The translations under genes were made by a program, and so were the position numbers. This document shows, piece after piece, positions 27,572-38,985 of a DNA stretch of 64,000 bases. Source of the DNA: Heterobasidion occidentale (lineage: Eukaryota > Basidiomycota > Agaricomycetes > Russulales > Bondarzewiaceae); NCBI GenBank assembly GCA_039111635.1, contig JBCAQO010000006.1, positions 682,001-746,000 of the forward strand, given 5' to 3'. Position 1 is the stretch's first letter. Each line of letters starts with the position of its first letter. The notes under the pieces are model-generated. The model saw nothing but the letters and a program-made list of their open reading frames with translations. It was not told the origin of the DNA and did not search any database.

Positions 27572-30500
27572 ATGCCTCATGATTACGATGTCGTTCAACC
27601 AACTTCTCCAGACGAAAAAGATGCTTGGACAGGAAGCGCAGCACAGGACAGCTACGGCCTAGAAGCCGTGGATTCCCTTTCTTACCAGTCTCATCTTCCT
27701 CTGAACCAGTCGCAGCCCGTTAGAGATGTATACCCACTCCGCCGGCCTCAAGCTCAGGACAGTGGAAGTCACTCTCGTATCATCGAAATGCCTCCCACCA
27801 ACGTGCCAAACGAGTATGATGGTGGACCTTCTTCGCCATCTGGAGGGAGACCACCCATCCGACCATTCCGTCGCTTTGATGGTGATTCAGGCTCTAGATC
27901 AAGCAGGAGCGGAAGCTGGGATCTATTGGCAGGCGTTCGAAAATTTGAACATTCCTACGACCGTTTCGATTCTCGCAATGCTAGCGAGACGCATCTCGCC
28001 TTCGCCGAAGGCGACCTACCGAAAAACAGAGTGTGTGACAAATTCTTTCGCTCTTCCGTATAAACTCTTGACGTGGAAAGGCTCAACGATTCATGCGCGT
28101 CTAGTTCACTCGATTCTACAATTACCTCCTGAACGTATCAATTGTCTCACGATGGACACTGTTCATCATACCTGGTTTAGCGATTCTCTGGATACCTGGC
28201 ATCCTTGGTCTTACGGAGTTTCCGGACGCCACGGTTCGTTTAATTTCTACAATCGAAATGAATCTAGGACACACGTTCATGTCATTGAAATTAGATATGG
28301 GGGGTCAAGTTACTTTGGTGGAGCATATGGCTTAGTGTTGCGTGGGGAGGTGCGTGCCGCGTGAGATGTATGATTTGCTTCGATGTATCACTTAATCTTG
28401 TCTGCGGCCTATAGGCTGGTGGGGCTGTCTGGCGGCAGCGTGGGTTTTCCGCATTTTCCCGAGCTTGCCTTAATCATTGAAGACTATTATTCACAGGATG
28501 CTGCTCCCTCGAATTGCGCGCTACACGGTAGGCATTGTTGCGGTCGGAAGTCGGCGATATATCGATTGGCTTGAGGTTCTTCACCGGTATGTAGGTAATT
28601 TTACGGCCGTCTCCATTCTCTCCATGTCATTTGGCATCATAACTTGCGGGAACGAGTGTTAATGACGCCCATGATCCTGACACAGCTACGTCGCGCTATC
28701 TGCGTGGTCGCTTACTATATGGATTGTCTGGGGCCCCCTCATCGATACGCGTGTTGAGAAAGGCACCAGCAGCAAGAGCGTATCAATCATTGCGCTGATC
28801 TATAAACTACTTTTCGGCCTCCTTCTGTGCACCGCGTTGCTCCTGTTCGAGAAGTTTTCGATACAGTGGATCGCGGGTAAATTCCACGAGCGGTCATATG
28901 CAGGTTCGTCGGCTCATTCTTTTCTCACATCTCTGTCATTTCGGGGTCTGCGGGCTTTCCCTACCCGTTGACATGCATCATGTCTAATGCCTTCACACTG
29001 CTCTTCTTTTCCTATTCACCCTATGAGTTGTGGACCCCAAATGCCTCGATTGCCCCTGTGATACTCACGTACACGTTCCCCCTTCTCACCATAGAACGCA
29101 TTTCTGATCAGAAATTCGCTGTCAAGACGCTCGCCACGCTGTACCGTCACTCCAACGATATTCCTGGTCGATCTGACACTCTCCGAGCTACCCGTGGGAC
29201 GGATAAGCGCGCCACGCTCAACCCCAAGAAATTTTTCAAGCGTGCCATCAAAGGTGTCCGCTTTGCGGCCACGACTACGACTACAGCACTGGGCAATGTA
29301 GCATCCGAGATTGCAGGAAGGTGTGTGCACGATAGGAGCTGGTTCTGAAGCCCCGCTGATGGTTCCCAAACTTGCAGCTCTGTCCTGCAGCCGAATTCTC
29401 CACAGGCGATGGTGCAGACTGCCCTTGCGTCGTCGAATAAGACTAGGATGGTCCGTTATGAGTCCCTCCACATTGCGATCAACGGTATCACTGAAGAGAC
29501 CATGTTAGCTCGCCCGGCGTTTGTTCCTATCGTTCGTTAGGCCAGGCTACGATTACCTTGTAGTCGATAACATCGCCCGATTTTTCCCCACATATCCAGA
29601 CGCACAAGTCGCTTTCGCGATATTTGACAAGGACGGCAATGGGGATACCACGATGGAGGAGTTGGAGATGTCTTGCCTAGAGTTCCATCGGGAGCAGCTC
29701 TCCATTGAACACTCGATGCGAGATTTGGACAGTGCGGTTGGACGCCTTGACAATATATTGATGAGCGTATATGTCGTCGTTGCAATACTCATCTTTGCGG
29801 TGGCTTTGGTAAATCATCTCGCAGTGTGGATCGGTTTGGTCTGAATTAACACCCTTGTAGGAAGCGCAAGTTGCAACGTTGATCACTGGAGGAGGCAGTC
29901 TCATACTTGGTATCGTGTCTCATCTGTTGTGTTTGCGGCCCAGACTGACTATTTTCAGGTCTAAGTTGGCTTATCGGCGGAAGCCTCTCTGACGTACTCA
30001 CAAGCATCATCTTCCTATTCATTCGGCACCCCTTCGACGTGGGTGACCGAGTTACCCTTGGAGAGCACGGAAGCTTCACTGTGAAGGAGATCAGGCTGCT
30101 TAGCACAGTCTTCCTCGACGGAAATAACACGGTGGTCCAGGCTCCAAACACGGTTCTAAACACTTTGGTGCGCCGGCCGATATCTGTCTCCTAAATATGC
30201 TAACGTTCACCGTATCGATCGCAGTTCATCCAAAATATCCGTCGTAGCCCGCAGGTCTGTTCGCTCGTCAGTTTTGGACGCTTAGACCTAAATCTTGGCT
30301 TTACAGATGTCGGAGTCCTTCAAGTTCGACGTCCACTTCTCGACGTCCTTTGAGAAGATCGAAGCGCTTCGCCAGAAAATGCTGGACTTTGTCACAGTAG
30401 AGCGGAGAGACTTCCTTCCTCAATTCGACGTGGTTATCGTGGGTAAGAAATGAATCTTTTCATGACCACGCTCTTCACTCAGCTACTCGATAGACTTACC

Positions 30501-31310
30501 AGGGCAGGAGAAGATGACTCTTACGGCTGATATCATGTACAAGAGTAACTGGCAACAGGGTGCCATCACAGGTGCGCCTCGGCCTCTTATTACTTTTTCC
30601 GCAGCACATCATTGAGCGGTCTTTGCTCTAGCCAAACGTCGTAATAAATGGATCACTGCGCTCAAAACTGCTCTGGCCGAAGTGTCTATTTACGGACCCA
30701 AGGGCAACCCAGATGCTACAGAAAAGCCGAAGCAATATACCCTTGTACCGTGGGAAACTGTCAAGCAGGAAGAAAACAGGAACACCCAGGGGGCCGTTGC
30801 GGGCGCGAATCCAAGCCGAGGCCCAGTGGCTCCATCCATGCCGATTGGAGGATGGAACCTAACAAGTAACGATACCGTTCTCAGTGTGTTACTATTTCAC
30901 CCCGTTGGTGTTCCAGCATCCTCTGACGGTCGTTGACCCCTGTTTTTGTTTCCAGTGGCAGGCTCCGGAGACATATTCGATGAAGCCGCGGAGGTGAGCA
31001 TTCAACCAATTTCCCCACCGTATTGATCTCCCTTTCTCCTTCTCCCGACTTCTCTCCATCCTCTGTCCGAGCGTCCGAGGACTGCTCTATTTTCCCAATG
31101 CGCACGCGACGATTACTTCGTGCTGATCACGGCAATGTACTTGCACAGTTCTCAAGTGAAACCCCGCAAGGCGCCCTCGGCTCGGATGTGCGCGACGGCA
31201 TGCGCCATCGGCCGAATGAAACGCCGCGGATGCCGTCGGCCGTCGGTACGCCCTCGGCACTTCGTCACGTTACCGAAGAGATTGAGATGGAGCAGAGGGA
31301 TGTGTCCTGA
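27572..31310 (+). CDS. MscS-type mechanosensitive ion channel with EF hand
   Basis: A membrane channel like fission-yeast Msy1/Msy2, which open on hypo-osmotic swelling of ER or vacuolar membranes and are linked to calcium. The cytosolic N-terminus is Ser/Pro-rich. Membrane segments begin at FYNYLLNVSIVSRWTLFII (about 28,112) and continue through LLWWSIWLSVAWGGWW, SLTIWIVWGPLID and IIALIYKLLFGLLLCTALLLF. An EF-hand loop FDKDGNGDTTMEE (about 29,620-29,660) has Asp1, Asp3, Asn5, Asp7 and Glu12 for calcium. The MscS core follows: SVYVVVAILIFAVAL, GGGSLILGLSWLIGGSLSDVL, FIRHPFDVGDRVTL, then the beta domain. The C-terminus is polar and ends EMEQRDVS. Some 15 introns are needed; the junction M/LARRLFLSFVRPGYDYL (donor near 29,451) restores the family pattern. 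No frame break was found. Confidence 0.92.
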
Positions 31311-31826
31311 GCGGAGACGGAATCGATGTTGAACGTCAAGAGCACACGTCTTTGAATTGCTGGATTTCAGTTGGAGTATAGGGCGGGGATAGCTATACGT
31401 TGATGGAACGCCAAATATGGGGCTGCCGCACCCTCCTGGAGTGATTAACGATATTGATTTTGTGTAGTCATACATATACGCTGGATGCTGGTGCGATCTA
31501 TGCTTTGATAATTCAATTCCTTGATGGAGCTTAAGATAAATCTGCCCTTTCAAAGTCACTTGTAATTCATCACATGTGAGGACATGGAACTACCCCGCTA
31601 CTCGAGGCCACTCGCAGCGCCATCAGATGAGACAAGCGGCCTGACAGTCTGACTGTTGGATAAAGCAGGTGATCGAGTGGAAAATCTAATCGTCATCGTC
31701 GGCGAGCATGTCAAGCATCAGTTCACGACTGAGAGAATACAATGCGTTCCCAACCAAAGCCTGGTGAATCGGGAATCAAAGACAAAACAAAGAGAAGCGT
31801 ACATAACGCACGTACAAACACATTGA
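31311..31826. other. Intergenic region between convergent genes
   Basis: Holds the 3' ends of the channel gene (plus) and RPB3 (minus). No open frame with family resemblance, tRNA or repeat was seen. Confidence 0.4.
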
Positions 31827-33448
31827 TCACACATTCCACCCGCTCGCTTGCTGCTGGGGACTACCCCACCCTGTCCTCTGCGGGCTCGTACTGCCCCAAC
31901 CTCCTGCACCGGAAGCTGGACCCGGACCCGAATTAGGACCCGACGCTGACCCTGGACTACCCGACGCTCCATACGCCCACCCACCAGCTGGACTACCTCC
32001 CCATGCACCACCTCCGGCATTCCATCCTCCGGTAGCTCCCCCATTGCCTCCACCGCTCGCACCACCCCATCCGCCGGCGCCAGGCGACGAACTGGCGCCC
32101 CATCCGCCCCCAGGAACACCGTTGGTACCCGTCCCATTCTGTTGAGTCGGAGCGAGCTGTTGGTCGACACTGGGAAGACTGTCTGATTTTAGCCCAAGAA
32201 TGAGATTGGCGAGCTTCAGCTGCAGATCGGCCAGTCCCTATGATGTGATCCGCCCCAGCACGGAGATTACAAGTTCGAGGAGCCGAAGATAGCGCGATTC
32301 GAGACGGTGCAGAGTGAACATACGTCATCGGATGAAGACCACTGGACGGACCTTCATGACCACCTCTTGTGGCCCCAAACTGCCATCTGTCTCTACCTCC
32401 ATATAGAACTTATTGGGTTTGGCATTATAGTCGAATAGCTCATCATCCCGAGGCGGCTCTTCCTCTTTTGCGTTTTCGCTCAACGGCCACTCGTCCTTGA
32501 TATCGGTTTCATACCAGTAGGATGTATGCCGCAGCCTATTATGAGGGTCATACTCGAAGGAGACAGCAGAACACGGAGACCATTTAGCGTGTTCCTTAGC
32601 TATGCCCTATGGAGAGACAACACATGGGGAACAAGAGTGCATTGTGACATCGATGAATAAATGGAGGATGGAGACGGAACGAATGTAAGACGGACCTTTT
32701 TGGCTACACAGCGCACTTTGAGCTCCTGTCCTTTTCGTATTTTGCCTATCAATACTGGATTGTCGCCGCCTGAGGGGTGACATGTCGTCAGCAAGAGGTT
32801 GAATCGGCGACCGGTCAAAACGCACCTTTCCCCACCGGTTCTCCAAAGTTTTTAGACCGCTTCGACAACTCTTCACCGGCCGGCTCCTCATCCTCGAACT
32901 CCGCCACAACATCCAGGTGATTGGTCGTTATATCCATTGTCCTATTGTCACTACATGAGACATGCAGCAACAGTGTTATCGAGCAGTTTTGGCAGGATCG
33001 TGCACACGTGCAATCCTTGTGTTTGTGGGGTCAGAAAAACGTAGAAGTTGACGAGACAAATGACACACTCTGTTGTAACGAATTGCCTCATCACAGTTCG
33101 TGCTAACGAGTGGGATCATGCCTAGCCGATGTGCGATGAACTCGTCAGGCAAAACTGTTGTGTTGGCATGGATTTCAACCATGTCGATGGCTGGACAAAG
33201 CTGAGGCGTCACGACACGACTCTTCCTCCACACCAAAGAGAATTGAAGGACACTGACCGACAGTAGGGATATCTGCCATCATGACTCTCCGCATCGAGTT
33301 GGCCAGTCTAGCACAATGTTAGACGCTTATTCCGCACGGGCGGCCAGGAGACATACGCAAGGTCTGCATTTTCAAGGACAAAATTGACGCGATCGTTCTG
33401 GAGGTCGCGTATACGGACGGTAGGCTCGAGGATGTCGTTGGTCTGCAT
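31827..33448 (-). CDS. RPB3: RNA polymerase II subunit RPB3 with Gly/Trp-rich C-terminal tail
   Basis: The alpha-like subunit that dimerises with RPB11 to start Pol II assembly in the nucleus. It begins [23 protein letters not shown], then the alpha motif with [22 protein letters not shown] and [17 protein letters not shown]. The four-cysteine zinc site reads [10 protein letters not shown] after an intron, as in yeast RPB3. [35 protein letters not shown] and [15 protein letters not shown] are also family-typical, and the dimerisation helix [16 protein letters not shown] follows. The last ~100 residues (about 31,827-32,145) are unlike yeast RPB3 as I know it: Gly/Ser-rich with eight Trp, nearly all in GWG, GWN or AWG context, ending SGWNV. 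About seven introns. The gene is convergent with the channel gene, and a tRNA-Gly lies 206 bp upstream on the same strand. Confidence 0.94.
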
Positions 33449-33599
33449 TTCAAGTCAGAGAAGACTGGTGGCTCATTTCCATCCCCGATCCCCGAACATA
33501 GCATCCTCCCACGTGACGTCTTGTGGGATGCAAACTAGGAGTCAGGACACGTTCACGCGCATGTCGAGCCGACCAGCATGAAGGGAGCTTATTAGATGC

Positions 33600-33627
33600 A
33601 GAACAATATATATATATATATTGTTCT
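33600..33627. repeat. 28-bp perfect AT-rich palindrome
   Basis: AGAACAAT, an alternating AT core, then ATTGTTCT: the 28 bases equal their own reverse complement. It sits between the tRNA-Gly terminator run and the RPB3 start. It could extrude a cruciform or form an RNA hairpin if Pol III reads through. Function unknown. Confidence 0.85.
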
Positions 33628-33636
33628 AAAAAAAAA
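33628..33636 (-). terminator. RNA polymerase III terminator of tRNA-Gly
   Basis: Nine consecutive A on the plus strand are nine T on the transcribed sense (minus) strand, 17 bases past the tRNA 3' end. Four or more T are enough for Pol III to stop. Confidence 0.85.
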
Positions 33637-33653
33637 CTACGTGCAATAGGGAA

Positions 33654-33724
33654 TGCATTAAGAGGGAATCGAACCCCCGGCGGGTCGATGGCAACGACCC
33701 AGGTTACCACTACCCCATTAATGC
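33654..33724 (-). tRNA. tRNA-Gly (anticodon GCC)
   Basis: Read on the minus strand, the acceptor stem GCATTAA pairs perfectly with TTAATGC. The D arm contains TAGTGGTAA, the anticodon stem GGTCG/CGACC encloses the loop TTGCCAT, and the T arm holds GGTTCGATTCC with one G-U pair in its stem. The discriminator base is A, and no intron is present. A and B boxes are recognisable, and a T9 terminator follows. It resembles the yeast tRNA-Gly(GCC) anticodon arm closely. Confidence 0.95.
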
Positions 33725-33963
33725 CATATCTTTCGGGTCTCAAAATACGACCACAAATGGTCTCTGTCCAATAGAAGGAAAAGCTTGTACGATGGTATCT
33801 GTTGTGCTATCCTTCGACGGGGGCCGGGGCATTACATAGTGCGTCCTATCTGGGTGAGCACAAGGCTTGCGTTCAACAGATGATATTCCTCTTCATGTAA
33901 TTAGCATACAACAAATTCAACATTAAAGCTTGTAAATCAGCATAAATCGGAGATACAGATCTT

Positions 33964-36337
33964 TCACGACGATGCAGCCAGCTCCTTTTCTCTCAATTCA
34001 TTGCCAAACCACTGGACAGCTAGCTCCGTCAAGACAGCCATCGATTGTAAATGTGGCCATATGTCTTCGAAGATATCCGCATGATGAGCCGTGATCTGCC
34101 GAACGTAATTCTTGTCAACGCGCTCAAGAACCGCGTACATGGTCTGGTCCATATATTCTTGGAGCCGAGGCTGGACTCCTGACATGATGTCCTGCAATCG
34201 AGGTTGTGAACCCGCGTCGAGCTGGTCGAGCTGCTGTTGCATTTGTTCCATCTGGGACTGGAGCGTCGAAAGCTTCGCATCGTTGTCCGAGACTATGGCT
34301 GTCACCTGTAAACACTTATGCTCAATAGGACGATCTCAAGGACTTGGCTACCAAAAGCAGACAGAGATACAGACCTCTTCCACGTCTGCCCTGAGCCGGG
34401 TATTTTGGACTAGTAGCTGTGCATGCCTTTCGTTGACCACCTTCGTCCCCAGTATGTGTGACGCCACCATGTCGGACAGTTTCTCTATCCCTTCGCCATG
34501 CTGTTGGCTGTCTTGATGAAGTTTTTCCAGCGGTTGCATAAACGTCTGGTCACGGACTTCAGCTAGGGCAGCCACACTTGAGGCTGCGAGTTCCTCGCGC
34601 CTTGCCTCCAGTTTGTTTTCGATTGCGGCGTCAAGAGCGAGCGAGGCCTGGTGATGAAACTTCTCTTCCATGTCATCGAGCTTCGTATCCGCGACTCGCA
34701 ATTGGCTGAAAAGAGATGCAAGAGAAGGGGGAACAAACTCGGGTTCGTCTGCGGGACGATCTCGTCTGTAATTCTAGTGAGAGAGAGTAGACACTATTTG
34801 GAGCGGACAAGCTACCTTTTGATCTGCTCTTCCTCTTCTTGGGCTATGATGGCCTCAAGTCGAGGTTGTGTCTCGGCAATCCATTTCTGGATCCTTGTAA
34901 CGTACTCCACCGCAGATTGAGACCGTACGTCCGGGTCATACCCTGAGACATATTCATCTAATGGATGAAGCTCGCTGAGGGCTCTCACATAGTCTGAGTA
35001 CTTCTTTTGTAGGAGATGAATTTTGTCGTCGAGCTCTACTCGCTTGGCATCGAGTATGTTGCGTCCGGCGCGTCCGACATGCTGGTACTGTGGTGAGGCT
35101 TGCGTACGCTTCCATCGAATTTTATCTTCTTCAGCTTTCTTGAGCTCAATCTGGCACTGAACAGCGCGCCCAACATATCTGATACACAGGAGAACACGAC
35201 ATCGTCAGTGCATATGGAGAGCAACAGTGGAACATAGCATGTACTTGAAGTAAGTCAGAATGTCCTTCTTCCTGTCCTGGAGGCTTGTCGGCACCTTCTT
35301 GGGAAGACGTCGTGGACCTCTCCCAACCTCGCCTGGTTCTAGAGTTCCTGACCGCGAGTAGTCAAAGAGTGACAGATCATCCGCGAATTCGCCTGGTTCT
35401 AACGGGCTTCGGTCTCCTCGATTCTGGCCTGACTCTGTGGAGGCGAGCCTGTCAACGCGAGCATCAACCTGATTGGAGGTTTTGTTGAGGTCAGCTTGAC
35501 TTTCGACTACAGACTCTATGTCCATAGCATCGTTATCGGGGGGGTTGTCTTGCGTCGTCTCCGTGGGGCCAAATTCGCCCCAGGTATCAGCCGTGCTCTT
35601 CCCCGTCGTGGGCTGAGCCCAGCCTCCAGAATTAGTCGGCTGTTCTGCAGCAGCACCCCACGCCCCTCCAGTAGCGGCGGCCCAACCACCAGCGTCTCCA
35701 GCCCCTGACGCAGTGGTTTGAGGGGACGGCCAGCCCGTACTCTCTGGTAGGGTGCCCCAGCCTCCAGGAGTTTCGTCTGTAGTTGATGCGGGCACACCCC
35801 AGCCCCCTGTCCCACCAGCAGCAGTGCTCCCTTGTGTACCCCAGCCTCCAGCGCTCACTGCTGTACCCCAGCCTCCGGTGGTTCCTGACGTGCTTGCAGG
35901 AGGCGCACCCCAACCTCCACCTCCTCCGCTCGACCCAGTATCCCAGCCGCTCGAAAACCCCGACCAGAGTCCCTTCTCCTTCTCCTTCTCCCTCTCCCTC
36001 TCCTGTTCCTGAGTATTTGAGGTCCGGTTCGAGCTAGATCGTCCCCATCCCGAGTCTCTTCCTCCACCTCCGAAGCCGCGTCCACCGCGGTTCCACCTCC
36101 CTCTGTCACCTGCAGGACCCCTTGGCTCATGATTGCGGTCAAAAGGACGGGGAGGTAAGGCACTATCCCAGGCGGGCTCGCTTGGGTGAACGAACTCGCA
36201 GTGACCACCCTTCAGCCTTCGGCAGCCGCCCAGGGAGTTGCCCTGGTCGTCGTAGAACTGCACGCATGGAACAAGCTCGATTAACCATGAGCGTGGACGC
36301 TGCGCGGACGACGTACTTTACATCTCTGGAAAGGCAT
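33964..36337 (-). CDS. CCCH zinc-finger protein with Gly/Trp-rich tract and coiled coils
   Basis: Not a family I can name. Starts MPFQRCK and, after an intron, continues FYDDQGNSLGGCRRLKGGHCEFVH, a single C-x12-C-x7-C-x3-H finger that would suit RNA binding. Next come an RGG-like stretch (RWNRGGRGFGGGGRD), a charged Glu/Arg/Lys run, and about 130 residues in which Trp recurs in GGWG or AWG context (14 W-G or G-W sites, about 35,560-36,090). The second half, after YFKYVGRAVQCQIELKKAEEDKIRWKR, is helical and coiled-coil (for example AKLSTLQSQMEQMQQQLDQLD), ending KELAASS. About 700 residues. GW/WG tracts are docking sites for Argonaute in other proteins; whether that holds here is inference. 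Read-through of the introns is consistent, with no frame break. Confidence 0.78.
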
Positions 36338-36844
36338 CGCCGAGATTGAAGGACGTGTCGAGCAGTCGTCTGCGCGCCAGTCGCTATAGGCAGAATAATT
36401 CAATGAGGGATTCGTGATAGAAAGGGAAGACAGGAGTTAGGACGATATGAGTACAATGCAGGGCATAAGGCAATTCGTATCTGGTCAAAGAGCGGCCTTG
36501 TTGTTGTGACTTGTGCTCGAGACTTACCTTGTTCACCTAAAGGAATCAACACAGTGATGGGCAGGTAGCGCAGGAGGTGGGTGCGGAAGGTAGAGGGTCT
36601 GTATATATGCCATACGGCATCAGGCCCACCTGTGAAGCACCGTCGAAAGTCAATTCAATCGTGGACAAAAATGGAATGACTTCAGCCACAAGCGACTGGC
36701 GGCGATCAATTATCATATATCATATCCACATCGCCGCGCTCCTAACCGCGCGCGACAGACTGAGATGAAGGGAAGGACGCTTATCATACGCGCATCGTCC
36801 AAGTGCAGGAGATTATATTGTGTGGTATTCAGCTCGAAGTATAA
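36338..36844. other. Intergenic region
   Basis: About 500 bases between the zinc-finger gene start and the chitinase stop, both on the minus strand. It likely holds the zinc-finger promoter, a possible 5' leader intron near 36,385-36,530, and the chitinase 3' end. No coding signal. Confidence 0.35.
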
Positions 36845-38644
36845 TTACATTCCATTCCGCATATTATCGAACTTGCTTCCCTCGTATCTCAGCCAATTCG
36901 GCCTTGTATCGAGCCCACCCATCGCATCCTTCACGACTTGCACGAGGCTCCGCCCCGGCTGCGGGTCTTTTCCAGGCCCACTCTCCATCCCGTCCCTCCC
37001 ACTTCCCTTATCCCCGCTGAGCTCCCAGAACATGCTCCCGCCCAGCCCTTCATTTCTGATCCATTCGCCCTTCCATCGCCCGACCTCTTCATCGTCAAAG
37101 CTAATCATCTCCTTCTTCGCATAATCGTACGTCCAGCTTGCGAGCGACCGGTTGTCGCGCAAGACATACGAGTTCGGCAGCGGCAACGCACGGTAGTCGT
37201 ACACGCCGCTTTCCCAACTGCCTGGACCCAGACCGGAGAAAGGGCTACCGGGACCATCGGTGTTCAAGAATGAGCGCCCGTAAAGTGGTACACCCATGAT
37301 GATCTTGTGACGGGGCAAGCCTTGGGAGATGTACCAATGGATCGCTTGCGCTGCACTGATGGGGCCTCCGTAAACGTTCGCCTGATGATTTGCGATTTTA
37401 TCCCACGAGCCGGCTATATGAATGATTCCAAGTCAGGCGTAAACTTATATGTAGTATGAATGGGACTCACAGAAATCATATGTCATCATGTTCCAGAAAT
37501 CGAGAGATTGGTCCATCTCGCGAACATGGAGTTTCTGATAGTTGTCGGGTCCACAGGGTGCAGCAATCTAAGGCCGCGAAACACTCACAGCTCAGCATTG
37601 TCGTAGTTCGACGAAGAAAGACCCTGTGCCAACCGTTAACAAGAACCTGTAATCCGCGTTCTTCCTCATCGCGTGCGCGTCCAAAGCCGCCCTCATTTCC
37701 CTCAGCAACTCGACGTACCCTCTCGCCTGCTGGTCGTTCTGCGGGTACTCGTAATCAACATCCAAGCCATCGAGGCCGTAATCTTCTAGCAACTGGATCG
37801 ACGACTGCACGAATTTCGCACGGAGTGCAGGCGACACTACCACGGGATGGAAGTGCGGCGAATACGTCCAGCCTCCAATGGATAAGAGGACCTTGAGATG
37901 ACGGTTCTGCTTCTTCAGGTTATATATCGCTTTGAAGTTCCCGTATAGGTTCGTGCCAGCGTCATTCCAAGAATCGCCGGGATAGTGAATGTCTTGATCC
38001 GCCCACGGGTCAGAGAGGAAGACTTCGCCGGATTCCGCGCGCACATCGGCGAAGGCGTATAGTATATGTCTGATGTTTGGGTGAGCCTACAGCACTCATG
38101 TTACGGTCACCAAAAACATACGTGAGGTCTTGGACTGGTATTAATGAGGGAGGGAACTTGCGCCCATAGATCCCCCTAAACGTGGAACAATCGTGTCACA
38201 AATCAGTCATAACAGATCGAAGGTCAATTTAATTCACCAGTTAACGAAGCTAGGCAGCAGAGAGCACGCCGAAATAGGTTCTCAAGGTGTTTATTGGAGA
38301 AGATAAAATCGAACGCACTATCCGACACTGTGTTTCCCGCTGGCCATTTCTTTATTGTTCTCTTCGTCTGCAGGCTCTGCTTGCCCTGAAGTCCCCTGGC
38401 TAGGGAGGCTAGTTTCTGCGTCGTGCACAGGCTTTTCTACCGTCAGCTGCGCCGAGCCTTCTTTCGGAATCGACCACTGGCCGACTCTATACGAGCCAAA
38501 CGCAACAAAGCAAAATGCGAATAGAAGTCCGAGAAGCTTAAAGGACACAAATTTATGGTGATTTCGTTTGAGCGGAACGATGCCTGGAGGGGTAGAGACG
38601 TCGTCCGAGCTAGCAACTGGCTGGTAGGATGCAGGCGATACCAT
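36845..38644 (-). CDS. Membrane-anchored GH18 chitinase-like enzyme
   Basis: A family-18 glycoside hydrolase, expected to cleave chitin beta-1,4 bonds in or near the cell wall. The catalytic motif DGLDVDYEYP (about 37,758-37,790) has all D-x-x-D-x-D-x-E residues, and SIGGW marks strand 3. Strand 1 reads GYFVNWGIYGRKF once two introns and a 12-nt exon are spliced. MTYDFSGSWD, GVPLYGRSF and GGSMFWELSGD complete the barrel. The first 37 residues or so are cytosolic-looking, followed by one hydrophobic segment (FKLLGLLFAFCFVAFGSY) with no signal-peptidase-like site, so the protein is probably a type II membrane protein with the enzyme outside. About 450 residues. The start is the ATG at 38,644; earlier GTG codons are not credible in a fungus. 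No chitin-binding module was seen. Confidence 0.9.
38238..38249 (-). other. 12-nt microexon in the GH18 gene
   Basis: On the minus strand CTTCGTTAACTG is flanked by GCTGCCTAG and GTGAATTAAA. It completes SVGY-FVN-WGIYGRKF, the first barrel strand of GH18 enzymes. Being four codons long, its skipping would keep the frame but remove part of the substrate-cleft strand. Confidence 0.8.
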
Positions 38645-38985
38645 CACCACCTGACGGATGTGCGGTCAACGTCGTCCGTAAGGCCAACACTATAAGCAAA
38701 GCCTACGTCATCTCACATAAGCAGAGAGACCCCGAGATGAGGTGACCCTGTATGACCGTTGCGGTGTGCACGATCCCAGAAAAAAGGTCTTCATTACAAC
38801 AGCTAAAGAGATGTACGATTCCGCAATGCGCCTAGAGAGGCGAATAGTATGAGAGAAAGTGAACAGGAAAGAAGATTTGGGGTATCACAGCTGGTAGAGA
38901 CCAGTAAAGACTAAGTAAGAAAAATCATAATGAAAACCTTCTAATCCAGCAGGCCACTCCGCCTGTTCATGGAAATCGCACAGCA

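Noticed and set aside
29451..29510. Exonic reading RYESLHIAINGITEET in the channel
   Set aside because: Splicing from GTCCGT to CATGTTAG gives LARRLFLSFVRPGYDYL, which matches the family; the open read-through ends at a stop before the conserved EF-hand part.
31718..32170. 150-codon Val/Arg-rich minus-strand frame at the end of RPB3
   Set aside because: Out of frame with RPB3; the true frame gives the Gly/Trp tail ending GWNV and a stop at 31,827.
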